From positions 1-31,468 of the IMG/VR virus record IMGVR_UViG_3300040806_002487: a stretch of DNA of 31,468 nt; one strand, written 5' to 3'. The DNA comes from a virus. The notes beneath the pieces were generated by a model. The model worked only from the letters and a program-made list of their open reading frames with translations. It was not told where the DNA came from and did no database searches. This document shows positions 21,926-28,981 of the stretch, piece by piece. How positions within the stretch are numbered: the first letter of the stretch is position 1; every line of letters starts with the position of its first letter. The position numbers and the translations under genes are program-made.

Positions 21926-22313
21926 AGAGTATACCCCTTTTGACTTTATGAATGCCGTTTCATTTAGTAAACAAGATCTTATTGGTGATGCCGAAAATCC
22001 TGAAATGACTGAAAAGGAATTTATTCCTTATATGGTTAACCGTGGGTTTGCAAACTTTGAAGATACAATCTTGCATGCCAACGAAATGAATCAACGTGCC
22101 CATCTATTCAATCGTGCTCAGTTTGATTATTATCGTGGTGCTTTGCGTAAACGTAAACGCTTTTCTAAATGGCCAAAGGCCGATAAGAATAAAGACCTTG
22201 ACGCAATTCAACAGGTCTATTCTTGTAACCGCACCGTAGCTAAAATGTATTTAAAAGCATTGTCTGCGGATCAATTAAAACAAGTACATAGTAAGTTGTT
22301 CACAGGTGGCTAA
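21918..22313 (+). CDS. 62: Clamp loader small subunit (gp62)
   Basis: A 131-aa protein corresponding to T4 gp62 (187 aa), which forms the collar of the clamp loader with four gp44 copies. The family landmarks YMVNRGFANFEDTILHANEMN, QFDYYRGALRKRKRFSKW and the helical C-terminus are present. It is shorter than the T4 protein. It follows gp44 after three small genes, whereas T4 has gp62 directly before gp44, so the block has been rearranged. The start overlaps the previous stop by 8 nt. Confidence 0.88.
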   Translation: MAKEYTPFDFMNAVSFSKQDLIGDAENPEMTEKEFIPYMVNRGFANFEDTILHANEMNQRAHLFNRAQFDYYRGALRKRKRFSKWPKADKNKDLDAIQQVYSCNRTVAKMYLKALSADQLKQVHSKLFTGG

Positions 22314-22432
22314 GATCAGAATTTTAATAAATATTCTCTGATGGTCATGGTGGACATACAGCATGAAAATAATAACTATAAACAAAGGTGCTGCTTATTA
22401 TGCAAACTGAAGATATATTTAAAGGAGTCGGT

Positions 22433-22804
22433 GTGGAGATTAGATTACCAACGCCGGACAGTTTCTTAAAAGTAAAAGAAACTTTGACTCGTATTGGCAT
22501 TTCCTCTCGAAAGGAAAAGAAACTATACCAATCTTGTCATATTCTACACAAACAAGGAAAGTACTCAATTCTACACTTTAAAGAATTGTTTATCCTTGAC
22601 GGCAAAAACAATACTTTTACAGATGAAGATCGTGCACGACGTAATACGATTGTGAATCTACTTGAAGAGTGGGATTTAATTGAAGTTGTAGACCCTAACA
22701 AGTCGCAAGATCCAGTTGCTCCACTTAACCAAATCAAGATCCTATCACATAAAGAAAAAGGTAATTGGATTTTAGAGGCGAAATATAACATTGGAAAAAA
22801 GTGA
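22433..22804 (+). CDS. regA: RegA translational repressor
   Basis: A 123-aa homologue of T4 RegA (122 aa), with FLKVKETLTRIGI, LYQSCHIL and HFKEL near the N-terminus and a conserved LLEEWDLIEVV. RegA binds ribosome sites of early mRNAs and represses translation, including genes 44 and 45 in T4. I chose GTG 22433: AAAGGAG (22421-22427) lies 5 nt upstream, and translation from here gives MEIRLPTPDSFLKVKET, colinear with the T4 N-terminus. Longer in-frame starts at 22388 or 22400 lack such support and would add residues absent from T4. A 119-nt leader precedes the gene. Confidence 0.93.
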   Translation: MEIRLPTPDSFLKVKETLTRIGISSRKEKKLYQSCHILHKQGKYSILHFKELFILDGKNNTFTDEDRARRNTIVNLLEEWDLIEVVDPNKSQDPVAPLNQIKILSHKEKGNWILEAKYNIGKK

Positions 22805-22812
22805 GTTAAATT

Positions 22813-23325
22813 ATGAAAATCTACAAAGCGAACGAGAACGCTACGCTACCTGCGTACGCAACTGAAGGTTCGGCCTGCTTTGATATTAGAGCCTGCATTA
22901 AAGCAGGACAATACTTAAAAGCATATAATTCCTGGAACAAAGAACAAAAGCTTGTTGTTAAGGCAAGTGTCGGGCAAGATTCTAACGCGTTTCAATTACC
23001 ACCAGGAATTCGAGTTCTTGTTCCGACTGGATTGATTTTTGATATTCCAGAAGGCCAAGTTATGAAAATGTATATTCGCTCAAGCGTGGCTTTGAAAAAA
23101 GGTCTTGTTATGGCAAATGGCACAGGCATTATTGATTCTGATTATGTAGAAGAATCGTTTATGATGCTTCAGAATATTACCGATAGTTTAGTTACAATTG
23201 CAAACGGCGACCGTTTATCACAATGTATGTTGGTTCCTGTAGAACAGCATGAACTTGTAGAAACAACAGACCGTCCTGAACAAAAGACCGACCGTAATGG
23301 TGGTTTTGGATCTACAGGAAATTAA
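22813..23325 (+). CDS. dut: dUTP diphosphatase
   Basis: A 170-aa trimeric-type dUTPase with all five motifs: GSACFDIRA (1), YIRSSVALKKG (2), GIIDSDY (3), NGDRLSQ (4) and RNGGFGSTG (5). A roughly 20-residue insert lies between motifs 1 and 2 (AYNSWNKEQKLVV). The enzyme hydrolyses dUTP to dUMP, protecting DNA from uracil and feeding thymidylate synthesis alongside dCMP deaminase. It lies 8 nt after regA and is the last gene before a promoter and hairpin. Confidence 0.94.
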   Translation: MKIYKANENATLPAYATEGSACFDIRACIKAGQYLKAYNSWNKEQKLVVKASVGQDSNAFQLPPGIRVLVPTGLIFDIPEGQVMKMYIRSSVALKKGLVMANGTGIIDSDYVEESFMMLQNITDSLVTIANGDRLSQCMLVPVEQHELVETTDRPEQKTDRNGGFGSTGN

Positions 23326-23333
23326 AAAATTTA

Positions 23334-23364
23334 TTGACACGTTCATAGAACTGTGTTATAAATA
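23334..23364 (+). promoter_or_regulatory. Dual sigma70/late promoter for hsp20-AOX
   Basis: TTGACA at 23334-23339 and TATAAA at 23357-23362 with a 17-nt spacer form a host-type promoter. The same -10 is the exact T4 late motif TATAAATA (23357-23364). Both modes would start near 23369-23370. Confidence 0.7.
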
Positions 23365-23367
23365 ATA

Positions 23368-23396
23368 ATAGGAATGCCAAACGGGTTCCTATTTTT
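23368..23396 (+). terminator. Hairpin with T-tract at the promoter start site
   Basis: ATAGGAA (23368-23374) pairs with TTCCTAT (23386-23392) and is followed by TTTTT, an intrinsic-terminator shape. It could end the dut transcript. It begins at about +1 of the following promoter, so it also forms a 5-prime stem-loop on the hsp20-AOX mRNA. Confidence 0.55.
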
Positions 23397-23428
23397 AAAA
23401 TCTTGCTTAAACAAAAGGAGATAGCAAA

Positions 23429-23875
23429 ATGAATGCACGCAGAATTACTGCCGACCTATTAAATGACCCTTTCTTTATTGGTTTCGATCGCGTATTGGAT
23501 CGTATGCACCAACAAACTCCGGGTCAAACAAATTACCCTCCATACAACATCGTAAAAGTTAATGACGACAACTATCATATTGAGATTGCTGTCGCCGGAT
23601 TTACACGTGATGAATTGGATGTTGAATTGAAAGAAGGTGTTCTTTCAGTGGAAGGAAAAAAAGAAGACAAAGAGACAGATGGAAGTTATCTACATCGTGG
23701 AATTTCCGCTCGTCAATTCCGTCGTACCTTTACACTTTCAGACACAATTGTAGTTCGTGGTGCCGAGTTCCTTGACGGCATTCTTACAATTGAACTTGAG
23801 AACGTTATTCCCGAGGAAAAGAAACCACGTAAAATTGCCATTGGCAGCGAGGATAAAAAACTCCTTAAGGGATAA
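23429..23875 (+). CDS. Small heat-shock protein (Hsp20/IbpA family)
   Basis: A 148-aa protein with an alpha-crystallin domain: PYNIVKVNDDNYHIEIAVAGF, DVELKEGVLSVEGKK, an arginine-rich segment RGISARQFRRTFTL, and AEFLDGILTIELEN, which holds the conserved GxLxI segment. It is an ATP-independent holdase; marine T4-like phages often carry one, thought to help virion or host protein folding. AAAGGAG (23416-23422) precedes the ATG. It is followed after 51 nt by the alternative oxidase gene and probably shares its transcript. Confidence 0.93.
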   Translation: MNARRITADLLNDPFFIGFDRVLDRMHQQTPGQTNYPPYNIVKVNDDNYHIEIAVAGFTRDELDVELKEGVLSVEGKKEDKETDGSYLHRGISARQFRRTFTLSDTIVVRGAEFLDGILTIELENVIPEEKKPRKIAIGSEDKKLLKG

Positions 23876-23885
23876 ATAAAAAGCA

Positions 23886-23904
23886 GGAGGGTGAAAGCCC
23901 CTCC
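23886..23904 (+). other. Short mRNA hairpin between hsp20 and AOX
   Basis: GGAGGG (23886-23891) pairs with CCCTCC (23899-23904) around a 7-nt loop. No uridine tract follows, so read-through into the oxidase gene is likely. It also sequesters a GGAGGG that would otherwise act as a ribosome site for a GTG at 23891. Confidence 0.45.
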
Positions 23905-23926
23905 ACTTCTAAACCAAAGGATTCCA

Positions 23927-24520
23927 ATGTTACGTAAACCAAACGGTATGTCAGATCATATCGCATATTTTCTTACTATGTTGTTTAGATGGCTTGCAGA
24001 TACTTTCTTTGCAAAGCGATATGGGCATAGAGCAGTTGTATTAGAAACTGTGGCAGGTGTGCCAGGAATGGTAGCAGGAATGTGGAATCACTTGCGGTCT
24101 TTAAGAAAAATGGAACCCGATGATCGCGGTTGGATAAAAACATTGTTAGAAGAAGCTGAAAATGAGCGTATGCACTTGATGATATTCATCGAGATTGCTA
24201 AACCTAACTGGCTCGAGCGTGGACTAATTCTGCTAGCTCAGGCAATCTTTTGGCACTTTTATTTGGTTCTATATGTATTCTTCCCAACAACGGCGCACCG
24301 TATGGTAGGATACTTTGAGGATCAGGCTGTAATCAGTTACACTCAATATTTAGAAAGAATTGAGAGAGGCGATATTCCAAACATTGCCGCTCCGCAAATT
24401 GCAATTGACTACTATGGACTAGAGTCAAATGCAAAACTTGATGACGTTGTTAAAGCGGTTCGTCTAGACGAGCAAGGCCACGCTGACGTTAATCATAAAA
24501 TGGCCGATGAACTAAAATGA
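23927..24520 (+). CDS. Alternative oxidase (ubiquinol oxidase)
   Basis: A 197-aa di-iron membrane-associated oxidase of the AOX/PTOX family. All six predicted ligands are present: E40 in LETVAG, E80 and H83 in NERMHL, E131 in FEDQAV, and E182 and H185 in RLDEQGHADVNH. It is short at the N-terminus, lacking the eukaryotic targeting region, and hydrophobic stretches (ILLAQAIFWHFYLVLYVFF) suit interfacial membrane binding. It would oxidise quinol and reduce O2 to water without pumping protons. ATG 23927 has AAAGG at 23916-23920; an in-frame GTG at 23891 lies in a hairpin and is less likely. Cyanophages carry plastoquinol oxidase genes, but here no photosynthesis genes are visible, so a respiratory target is likely. 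Confidence 0.95.
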   Translation: MLRKPNGMSDHIAYFLTMLFRWLADTFFAKRYGHRAVVLETVAGVPGMVAGMWNHLRSLRKMEPDDRGWIKTLLEEAENERMHLMIFIEIAKPNWLERGLILLAQAIFWHFYLVLYVFFPTTAHRMVGYFEDQAVISYTQYLERIERGDIPNIAAPQIAIDYYGLESNAKLDDVVKAVRLDEQGHADVNHKMADELK

Positions 24521-24585
24521 ATATTTGCAACCCATATGATATACATCCAGCCTGGATGAATCACACATACACAAAGGAGACTATT

Positions 24586-24813
24586 ATGTCTAACAAAAAC
24601 CCATTCGAAATTCGCTCAGATATGCTTCAATTGGCAAAAGAATATATGGATCAACAGTACCATATGAATATTTCTTTCGCTGAAAAAATGTTTGACGCTG
24701 GTAAAAAGTCAGCAGAAGAAATGCAAGCCGAATACAAAATGTATTCAATGGAAGATCTTATGGCAAAAGCCAAAGAGATGTATTCCTTCGTTTCTGATAA
24801 AGGCGACAAATAA
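24586..24813 (+). CDS. Conserved small phage protein (75 aa)
   Basis: A 75-aa acidic helical protein beginning MSNKNPFEIRSDMLQLAKEY, a type found in marine T4-like phages without known function. I chose ATG 24586 because AAAGGAGA (24573-24580) lies just upstream. An in-frame ATG at 24517 overlaps the oxidase stop (ATGA) and would add 23 residues of different composition. It is the last plus-strand gene before the convergent late operon, whose stop is 1 nt away. Confidence 0.75.
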   Translation: MSNKNPFEIRSDMLQLAKEYMDQQYHMNISFAEKMFDAGKKSAEEMQAEYKMYSMEDLMAKAKEMYSFVSDKGDK

Positions 24814-24814
24814 T

Positions 24815-26740
24815 TTATTGAATAGTGCCTGGCAATCCGAAAGGGTTGCCAGTTCTATCCGACGCTCCCCCACTACCAAATACGGCTGCTTGGTTTTCAG
24901 TTTTATTAGAAACGTTAGCACCACCTTGAACTACGTTGTTCGTTGTTCTATTATCGTTATAAGTTCCTGAACCACTTCCGCCGGCCGCCGCTCGTGCTGC
25001 TCGTGCTGCTAAGTTAGCAGGACTTCCTGCGTAATTTTCACCTTGTCTCATTTCCTCAAAAAATGCCGCGTTATCTGATGCGCTTGGGTAACCTCCAAAG
25101 AATCCTGGTCTTGCTGTTCTTACTGTAACACCACCTACCCTTGCCATTCCCGCGGTAATCCCACCTGGACCCATCTGCGCTATTTCCGCTTGTGACATGA
25201 ATGCCGCGCGTGTTTCTGCATCAGCATTGTCATATGCAGTTCTTCTATCTGCATCGCGTTCGTTTTTATATTTTTCCATTTCTTGTTCAATCATTTCGCC
25301 AATCGCTTTCATCATTTCACGATGTTCAGGGTTTGACGGATCATATGTTTCGCCATAAACGTCAAAGAATACCCCAGTTGCAATTGCAAGAAGATCGACA
25401 GGTGCTCCTGAAAGAGATGGTAAGAATATTGATGTTCCTTCGAGCGCAGCAGTTGTTGTATCGCCTCTTGCCAAACTTGTTATTGCAAACCAAGCACCAA
25501 CGGCTGCGCCAACAACAGGAATTGCTTTAAGCATTGCTGCGCCAACCTTTTTAGCTACAGATTTTGCAACCTTTCCTGCGGATCTTTTTGCGATTTCTTT
25601 ACCAAGATCTCCAGGTTTTGGACCACCTCTGCCGAGACTTCGGCCAACTTGTTGTGCTTTAGGGGTTACTGTAGTATCAACGACTGGGGCTTTGTCTGGT
25701 ACGGCAGCCTGTGCCAATTTTGCCTGGTCAGCATTATAAGTTCTTTGTGCATTTGATAATGCCGCACCTTTAAGCTCTTTCCCGTCACTGCCATAGAATT
25801 TACCGTTAGCGTCAACTGTAAATTTACGTTGTTTAGGTTGGTCAACCTCGGTTTGAACTGATGGGCCTTTTGGTTTGCCGTCAGGACCTAGTTGTGTCTT
25901 TCCTCTAGGGTCAAGATCGTCTGGGCCGGGAGTTGGTGTTTTGTTAGGAGTGAGGTCAGATGCTTTAGGCGGCTTTAGACCAAATGCAGTTGCCAAACCA
26001 GCAATTCCACCGGCAATAAGGCGACCGCTCATTCTCATCAGCCCTCTTGTTAAAAATCTTGTCGCACCTCTAAGTGCTACCATTCCTCCAACAACCAAGC
26101 CCATACTTAATAGCGGATTTTCTAATAGAAAATTGGTAACTTTGGTAAGTGAATCTATAAAATTGTTTACAGATACATTTAAATCTCCACCCGGTGCCAA
26201 ACGGAGTGCAAAGGTTGCTAATTTATTCATTCCATCGCTAAAACCGTACGATCCGTTATCAAGGTTTTCTCTAATGCCTGCCCAGTCACCACCAAAAATA
26301 TCTTTAGTAAACTTGGTAAACCCGCCTCCTGTTAACGAATCAAATACTCCAGTTGCTAATCCGGCAAATGCAGTTAATGCCACACCACCAATTGCAATAT
26401 TAGTAAGAGTATTTAATAAACCCTTAAACATTTCTCCTGAGGTGTTCTTAACTGTTTTTAACAGATTAACTCTTTCTTTCTTTGCTTCATTTGTAACTTT
26501 GCTGGTTTCTTCGTTTTGTTTTACTGATGCCTTTTCGTTAGCAACTTTTTGTTGCTCCATTGCTTCAGCCGCTACTTCAACTTGGCCTGTAAGGATTTGT
26601 GTTTGCATAGCAATATTGTTTGAAACGGTCGATAGAATCCCTTCCAAACGTTCAAGCTTTACGTTGACTACCGCCCGGGTTGCTTCACCTTCAACCGTGA
26701 GGGTGTCCATAATTGCTTGAGTTTCTGCTGATACAGCCAT
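24815..26740 (-). CDS. Tape-measure-like tail protein
   Basis: A 641-aa minus-strand protein. The N-terminal 120 residues are charged and coiled-coil-like (AAEAMEQQKVANEKASVKQ). They are followed by hydrophobic segments (IAIGGVALTAFAGLATGVF, PLLSMGLVVGGMVAL, IAGGIAGLATAF, AIPVVGAAVGAWFAITSLA), a Pro/Lys/Asp-rich linker, and a Gly/Asn-rich end. This mix is typical of tail tape-measure proteins; T4 gp29 has 590 aa. At about 0.15 nm per residue it would span close to 96 nm, a T4-like tail. It follows the 54-aa ORF by 2 nt and is the last gene of the late operon. The identification rests on composition and gene order; a baseplate hub component is the alternative. Confidence 0.7.
   Translation of the reverse strand: MAVSAETQAIMDTLTVEGEATRAVVNVKLERLEGILSTVSNNIAMQTQILTGQVEVAAEAMEQQKVANEKASVKQNEETSKVTNEAKKERVNLLKTVKNTSGEMFKGLLNTLTNIAIGGVALTAFAGLATGVFDSLTGGGFTKFTKDIFGGDWAGIRENLDNGSYGFSDGMNKLATFALRLAPGGDLNVSVNNFIDSLTKVTNFLLENPLLSMGLVVGGMVALRGATRFLTRGLMRMSGRLIAGGIAGLATAFGLKPPKASDLTPNKTPTPGPDDLDPRGKTQLGPDGKPKGPSVQTEVDQPKQRKFTVDANGKFYGSDGKELKGAALSNAQRTYNADQAKLAQAAVPDKAPVVDTTVTPKAQQVGRSLGRGGPKPGDLGKEIAKRSAGKVAKSVAKKVGAAMLKAIPVVGAAVGAWFAITSLARGDTTTAALEGTSIFLPSLSGAPVDLLAIATGVFFDVYGETYDPSNPEHREMMKAIGEMIEQEMEKYKNERDADRRTAYDNADAETRAAFMSQAEIAQMGPGGITAGMARVGGVTVRTARPGFFGGYPSASDNAAFFEEMRQGENYAGSPANLAARAARAAAGGSGSGTYNDNRTTNNVVQGGANVSNKTENQAAVFGSGGASDRTGNPFGLPGTIQ
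24829..24852 (+). terminator. GAAA-tetraloop hairpin at the convergent gene ends
   Basis: CTGGCAATCC (24829-24838) and GGGTTGCCAG (24843-24852) form a 10-bp stem with one G-U wobble, closed by GAAA. It lies 16 nt past the last plus-strand gene, inside the 3-prime end of the minus-strand gene. No uridine tract follows on the plus strand, so it may be a 3-prime-end stabiliser, a factor-dependent terminator or both. Confidence 0.5.
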
Positions 26741-26742
26741 CT

Positions 26743-26907
26743 TTAATTACCTTCGTTTTGTTTTTCTATAAAATCGAGCAACATTCCAAAATACAAATCT
26801 CTTTCATACGGCATCATATTCTCTAGTTCGGTTATACTATATTTATGGTGCTGCGCCATTGCAAATATCATTTTATAATAATCTTGAAGATTAATATGAC
26901 ACAGCAT
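26743..26907 (-). CDS. 54-aa ORF, probable frameshift extension of the gp26-like protein
   Basis: A 54-codon ORF beginning MLCHINLQDYYKMIFAM and ending FIEKQNEGN. Its ATG overlaps the gp26-like stop as TAATG (26909-26905), and it lies in the -1 frame relative to that gene. It reads openly upstream through the T8 run at 26912-26919, so it can be translated either by reinitiation or as a -1 frameshift fusion. It is helical and rich in aromatic and Met residues. Its position between the chaperone-like gene and the tape-measure-like gene parallels gpT of lambda. Confidence 0.75.
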   Translation of the reverse strand: MLCHINLQDYYKMIFAMAQHHKYSITELENMMPYERDLYFGMLLDFIEKQNEGN

Positions 26908-27608
26908 TAGGAAAAAAAACTGTTCAGTCCCACCACATCAAATGTTTTTTCTGTTCCATCTTTTAAAGTATATGGAATTTCATATTTGAGCTGAGGCATA
27001 GTTTCAAAGAACTTCTCAATTCCTCGAATAACCTCGCCTGATATATCTTCCATAAATTTATCAACTTCTTCACTACTATAATCTTTAAATGCAAAGACTT
27101 CATCGTCAGAAGCAACTTTATCCAAACAGGATATAAGCATAAAGTAACTTGTCAGCGGATCATCAGGATCGCCTTCTGCAATCTGAATAAACTGGTCAAT
27201 TGTCGGATACTTTAAGAATAGTGTATAAGTTTCATTAATTGAAACCTTGTTCGTGTGCCCGTCGGATTCAATAAGCTGAATATTGTTTAAGTCCATTTCA
27301 AGCTCAACGATCTCTTCAGTATCGGCGTCTTTAATTTGGAACTTAATGCTATTATCAACCGACTTGGCACGCAATGCTAACATCATATATTCAAGGTCAA
27401 ACATTGCAAGTTCAGATACGTCTTTTTCTATTAAACAGTTATTCACAACTTGTTTAACTGCCATTACCTGCTGCGCCGCTTCACCTGCTTCTTGCGCCAC
27501 CAACATAATCTTTTCTTCTTTTACCGTAAATCCGCGGTATTTAATCTTTTCTTTTGTCGAAGGAAGTACCGTTTCAAAAATAGGTAGCTCAATCTTTGGT
27601 AATGCCAT
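26907..27608 (-). CDS. 26: Baseplate hub/tail assembly protein, T4 gp26 family
   Basis: A 233-aa protein beginning MALPKIELPIFETVLPSTKEKIKYRGFTVKEEKIML, the hallmark of the T4 gp26 baseplate family (Pfam T4_baseplate); T4 gp26 has 208 aa. The C-terminal ETMPQLKYEIPYTLKDG fits as well. I prefer ATG 27608, with GGAGA about 8 nt upstream, over an in-frame TTG at 27614. The gene lies between the tube-like gene and the tape-measure-like gene and ends at a T8 slippery run, so it may act as the chaperone G equivalent. The TAA overlaps the next ATG. Confidence 0.86.
   Translation of the reverse strand: MALPKIELPIFETVLPSTKEKIKYRGFTVKEEKIMLVAQEAGEAAQQVMAVKQVVNNCLIEKDVSELAMFDLEYMMLALRAKSVDNSIKFQIKDADTEEIVELEMDLNNIQLIESDGHTNKVSINETYTLFLKYPTIDQFIQIAEGDPDDPLTSYFMLISCLDKVASDDEVFAFKDYSSEEVDKFMEDISGEVIRGIEKFFETMPQLKYEIPYTLKDGTEKTFDVVGLNSFFS
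26913..26919 (-). other. Slippery heptamer T_TTT_TTT
   Basis: On the minus strand the gp26-like frame reads AGT TTT TTT TCC TAA. The seven T residues at 26919-26913 match X_XXY_YYZ in the correct phase for a -1 slip. Reading would then continue TTC CTA ATG into the 54-aa ORF, giving a fusion of about 288 aa. The downstream stimulator, if any, was not identified. Confidence 0.6.
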
Positions 27609-27621
27609 ATTCAATTCTCCA

Positions 27622-28377
27622 TTATAATCCGAGTGTATTCACTGCATTGTTAAATCTATTTAGTTTATTTATTGCATCTTGGATGCCTTGTGGTTTAAAA
27701 TTCGTATTCACAAGCTGGGATATAACTCCAACTGTTGTTAGCAAATCAAGTAAACCAGATCCACGAGACAATCTTGATGTTGGGAAACCAACCTGTTCTC
27801 CATCGTAATATATTTTGTCATATGCAAAAGATACACCCATAATTGCAGGAGAGTTATTATTTGACCATCCTAGTTCAGTTGGTGAAATGATTGTAGGAAA
27901 TGCGTTGTCAAGAATTACTTCATAGTATTTTCCGCCTGTATTATTATATGTGCTATAATGGCGAATAATCATACGACAGGCATACTCATCTTTAAATCCA
28001 ACCTCATAAGGAAGCATTCCATTTACTTCTGAAAGGTTACCGCCCGCTTGACTATAGTTAACAACCTTTTGCATCCACCCGTGTAGGAATCGTTGAATTT
28101 GATGGTCTGAATCTAACATGAACACTGCGGATACAGGTTCCGAACCCATACCAGTTACAAACGTCTGTGGTCTTCCACCTACAGCTTGATACTCTGCAGT
28201 TTGTGCGTTCATACCTGGAATTGATGCCGATTGGCAAAAGAATGTTAGATCTCTTTCTCGAGCATTAGTCCCAAATAAAAATGGTGCTCCGACAAACTGT
28301 ACTTGAAATAGACTGGTTTGCGCAGGACCGCCAAAGCGGTTCATTTGAGATTTAAATTCGTTTATATTAAATGGCAT
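27622..28377 (-). CDS. Tail tube-like protein (gp19/gp54 fold family)
   Basis: A 251-aa protein with the recurring tail-tube pattern: TSLFQVQFVG near the N-terminus, FFCQSASIPGMNAQTAEYQAVGG, a strand-rich middle with MLDSDHQIQRFLHGWMQKV, and ILDNAFPTIISPTELGWSNN. The CQSASIPG turn followed by an ethylene-like strand is typical of gp19-family proteins and of the baseplate tube initiator gp54. It could be the main tube or a tube-initiation protein. It sits 4 nt after the gp2-like gene and directly upstream of the gp26-like gene. Confidence 0.75.
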   Translation of the reverse strand: MPFNINEFKSQMNRFGGPAQTSLFQVQFVGAPFLFGTNARERDLTFFCQSASIPGMNAQTAEYQAVGGRPQTFVTGMGSEPVSAVFMLDSDHQIQRFLHGWMQKVVNYSQAGGNLSEVNGMLPYEVGFKDEYACRMIIRHYSTYNNTGGKYYEVILDNAFPTIISPTELGWSNNNSPAIMGVSFAYDKIYYDGEQVGFPTSRLSRGSGLLDLLTTVGVISQLVNTNFKPQGIQDAINKLNRFNNAVNTLGL

Positions 28378-28381
28378 AGGT

Positions 28382-28981
28382 TTATCCGTTTATAATTTTT
28401 CTTGAGTCGGAATAAACTTTGTTCTTACTTGCACCAACGAACTGTGCGGTTGGTAAGAATAAAGCAATGTCCCATTCTGATGGAGCAACATATACAAAAT
28501 CTGTTCTTACTTGTTTTGACAAGTAATGTTTGATTGTTGGTTTAAATAATTTAAACTTAGAAGCACCTTTTAAAATATCGTATGATATTCTTAGCTTTGT
28601 TGAACTATCAAGCTTATCGTTTGATACCGTGCTATATAATGCGTCCATCAGTTGTGCGCGTAATCTTGGTGGTAAATAGTGAAGGTTGATTCCTAGAAAC
28701 CCTCCTGGTGCTGGACCAATTGGGAAGATTAATGGAAATCTATCATAATATGGTAATTTATCTTTGTGCTTTGCATCGTAACCAAAGAAATACATACTAC
28801 CAGGACCAGCAGATTTTTCTCTGCGAGATTTATCTTTAGTTAACGACTCTTCGCCAACTCGACCGTTTTTAATCTTTCCTGCTTGTTGGCGATACCATTC
28901 GCGGCTTGCTTTTGTGCGGCCAGGTAATTCACCAGCACGAACACCTCTAAGCAGTATATTGTCAAAAACTTTAGCGCTCAT
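28382..28981 (-). CDS. Virion protein, possibly DNA end protector gp2-like
   Basis: A 199-aa protein with a strongly basic N-terminal third (RTKASREWYRQQAGKIKNGR) and a conserved core PYYDRFPLIFPIGPAPGGFLGINLHYLPPRLRAQLMDALY. That core is widespread in marine T4-like phages and, as I recall, is annotated there as a DNA end protector. T4 gene 2 is adjacent to gene 4, and here this gene is coupled by TAATG to the gp4 homologue, which supports that reading. The sequence link to T4 gp2 itself was not verified. Other minor virion roles are possible. Confidence 0.6.
   Translation of the reverse strand: MSAKVFDNILLRGVRAGELPGRTKASREWYRQQAGKIKNGRVGEESLTKDKSRREKSAGPGSMYFFGYDAKHKDKLPYYDRFPLIFPIGPAPGGFLGINLHYLPPRLRAQLMDALYSTVSNDKLDSSTKLRISYDILKGASKFKLFKPTIKHYLSKQVRTDFVYVAPSEWDIALFLPTAQFVGASKNKVYSDSRKIING

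Noticed and set aside
22341-22432. Short ORFs upstream of regA, including a 15-codon ORF at 22362
   Set aside because: They are too short to separate from chance, and no conserved peptide was recognised.
22388-22432. Longer N-terminus for RegA from ATG 22388 or 22400
   Set aside because: The T4 protein begins at the residue matching GTG 22433, which also has the strong AAAGGAG at ideal spacing.
24517-24585. A 23-residue N-terminal extension of the 75-aa protein from ATG 24517
   Set aside because: The internal ATG 24586 has the strong AAAGGAGA and the extension differs in composition. The ATGA overlap with the oxidase gene leaves it as a weak alternative.
25875-26720. A 281-codon plus-strand reading frame opposite the tape-measure-like gene
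   Set aside because: It mirrors codon bias of the minus-strand gene, has no ribosome site, and its translation is low-complexity Pro/Ser/Ala. The minus-strand frame is far more protein-like.
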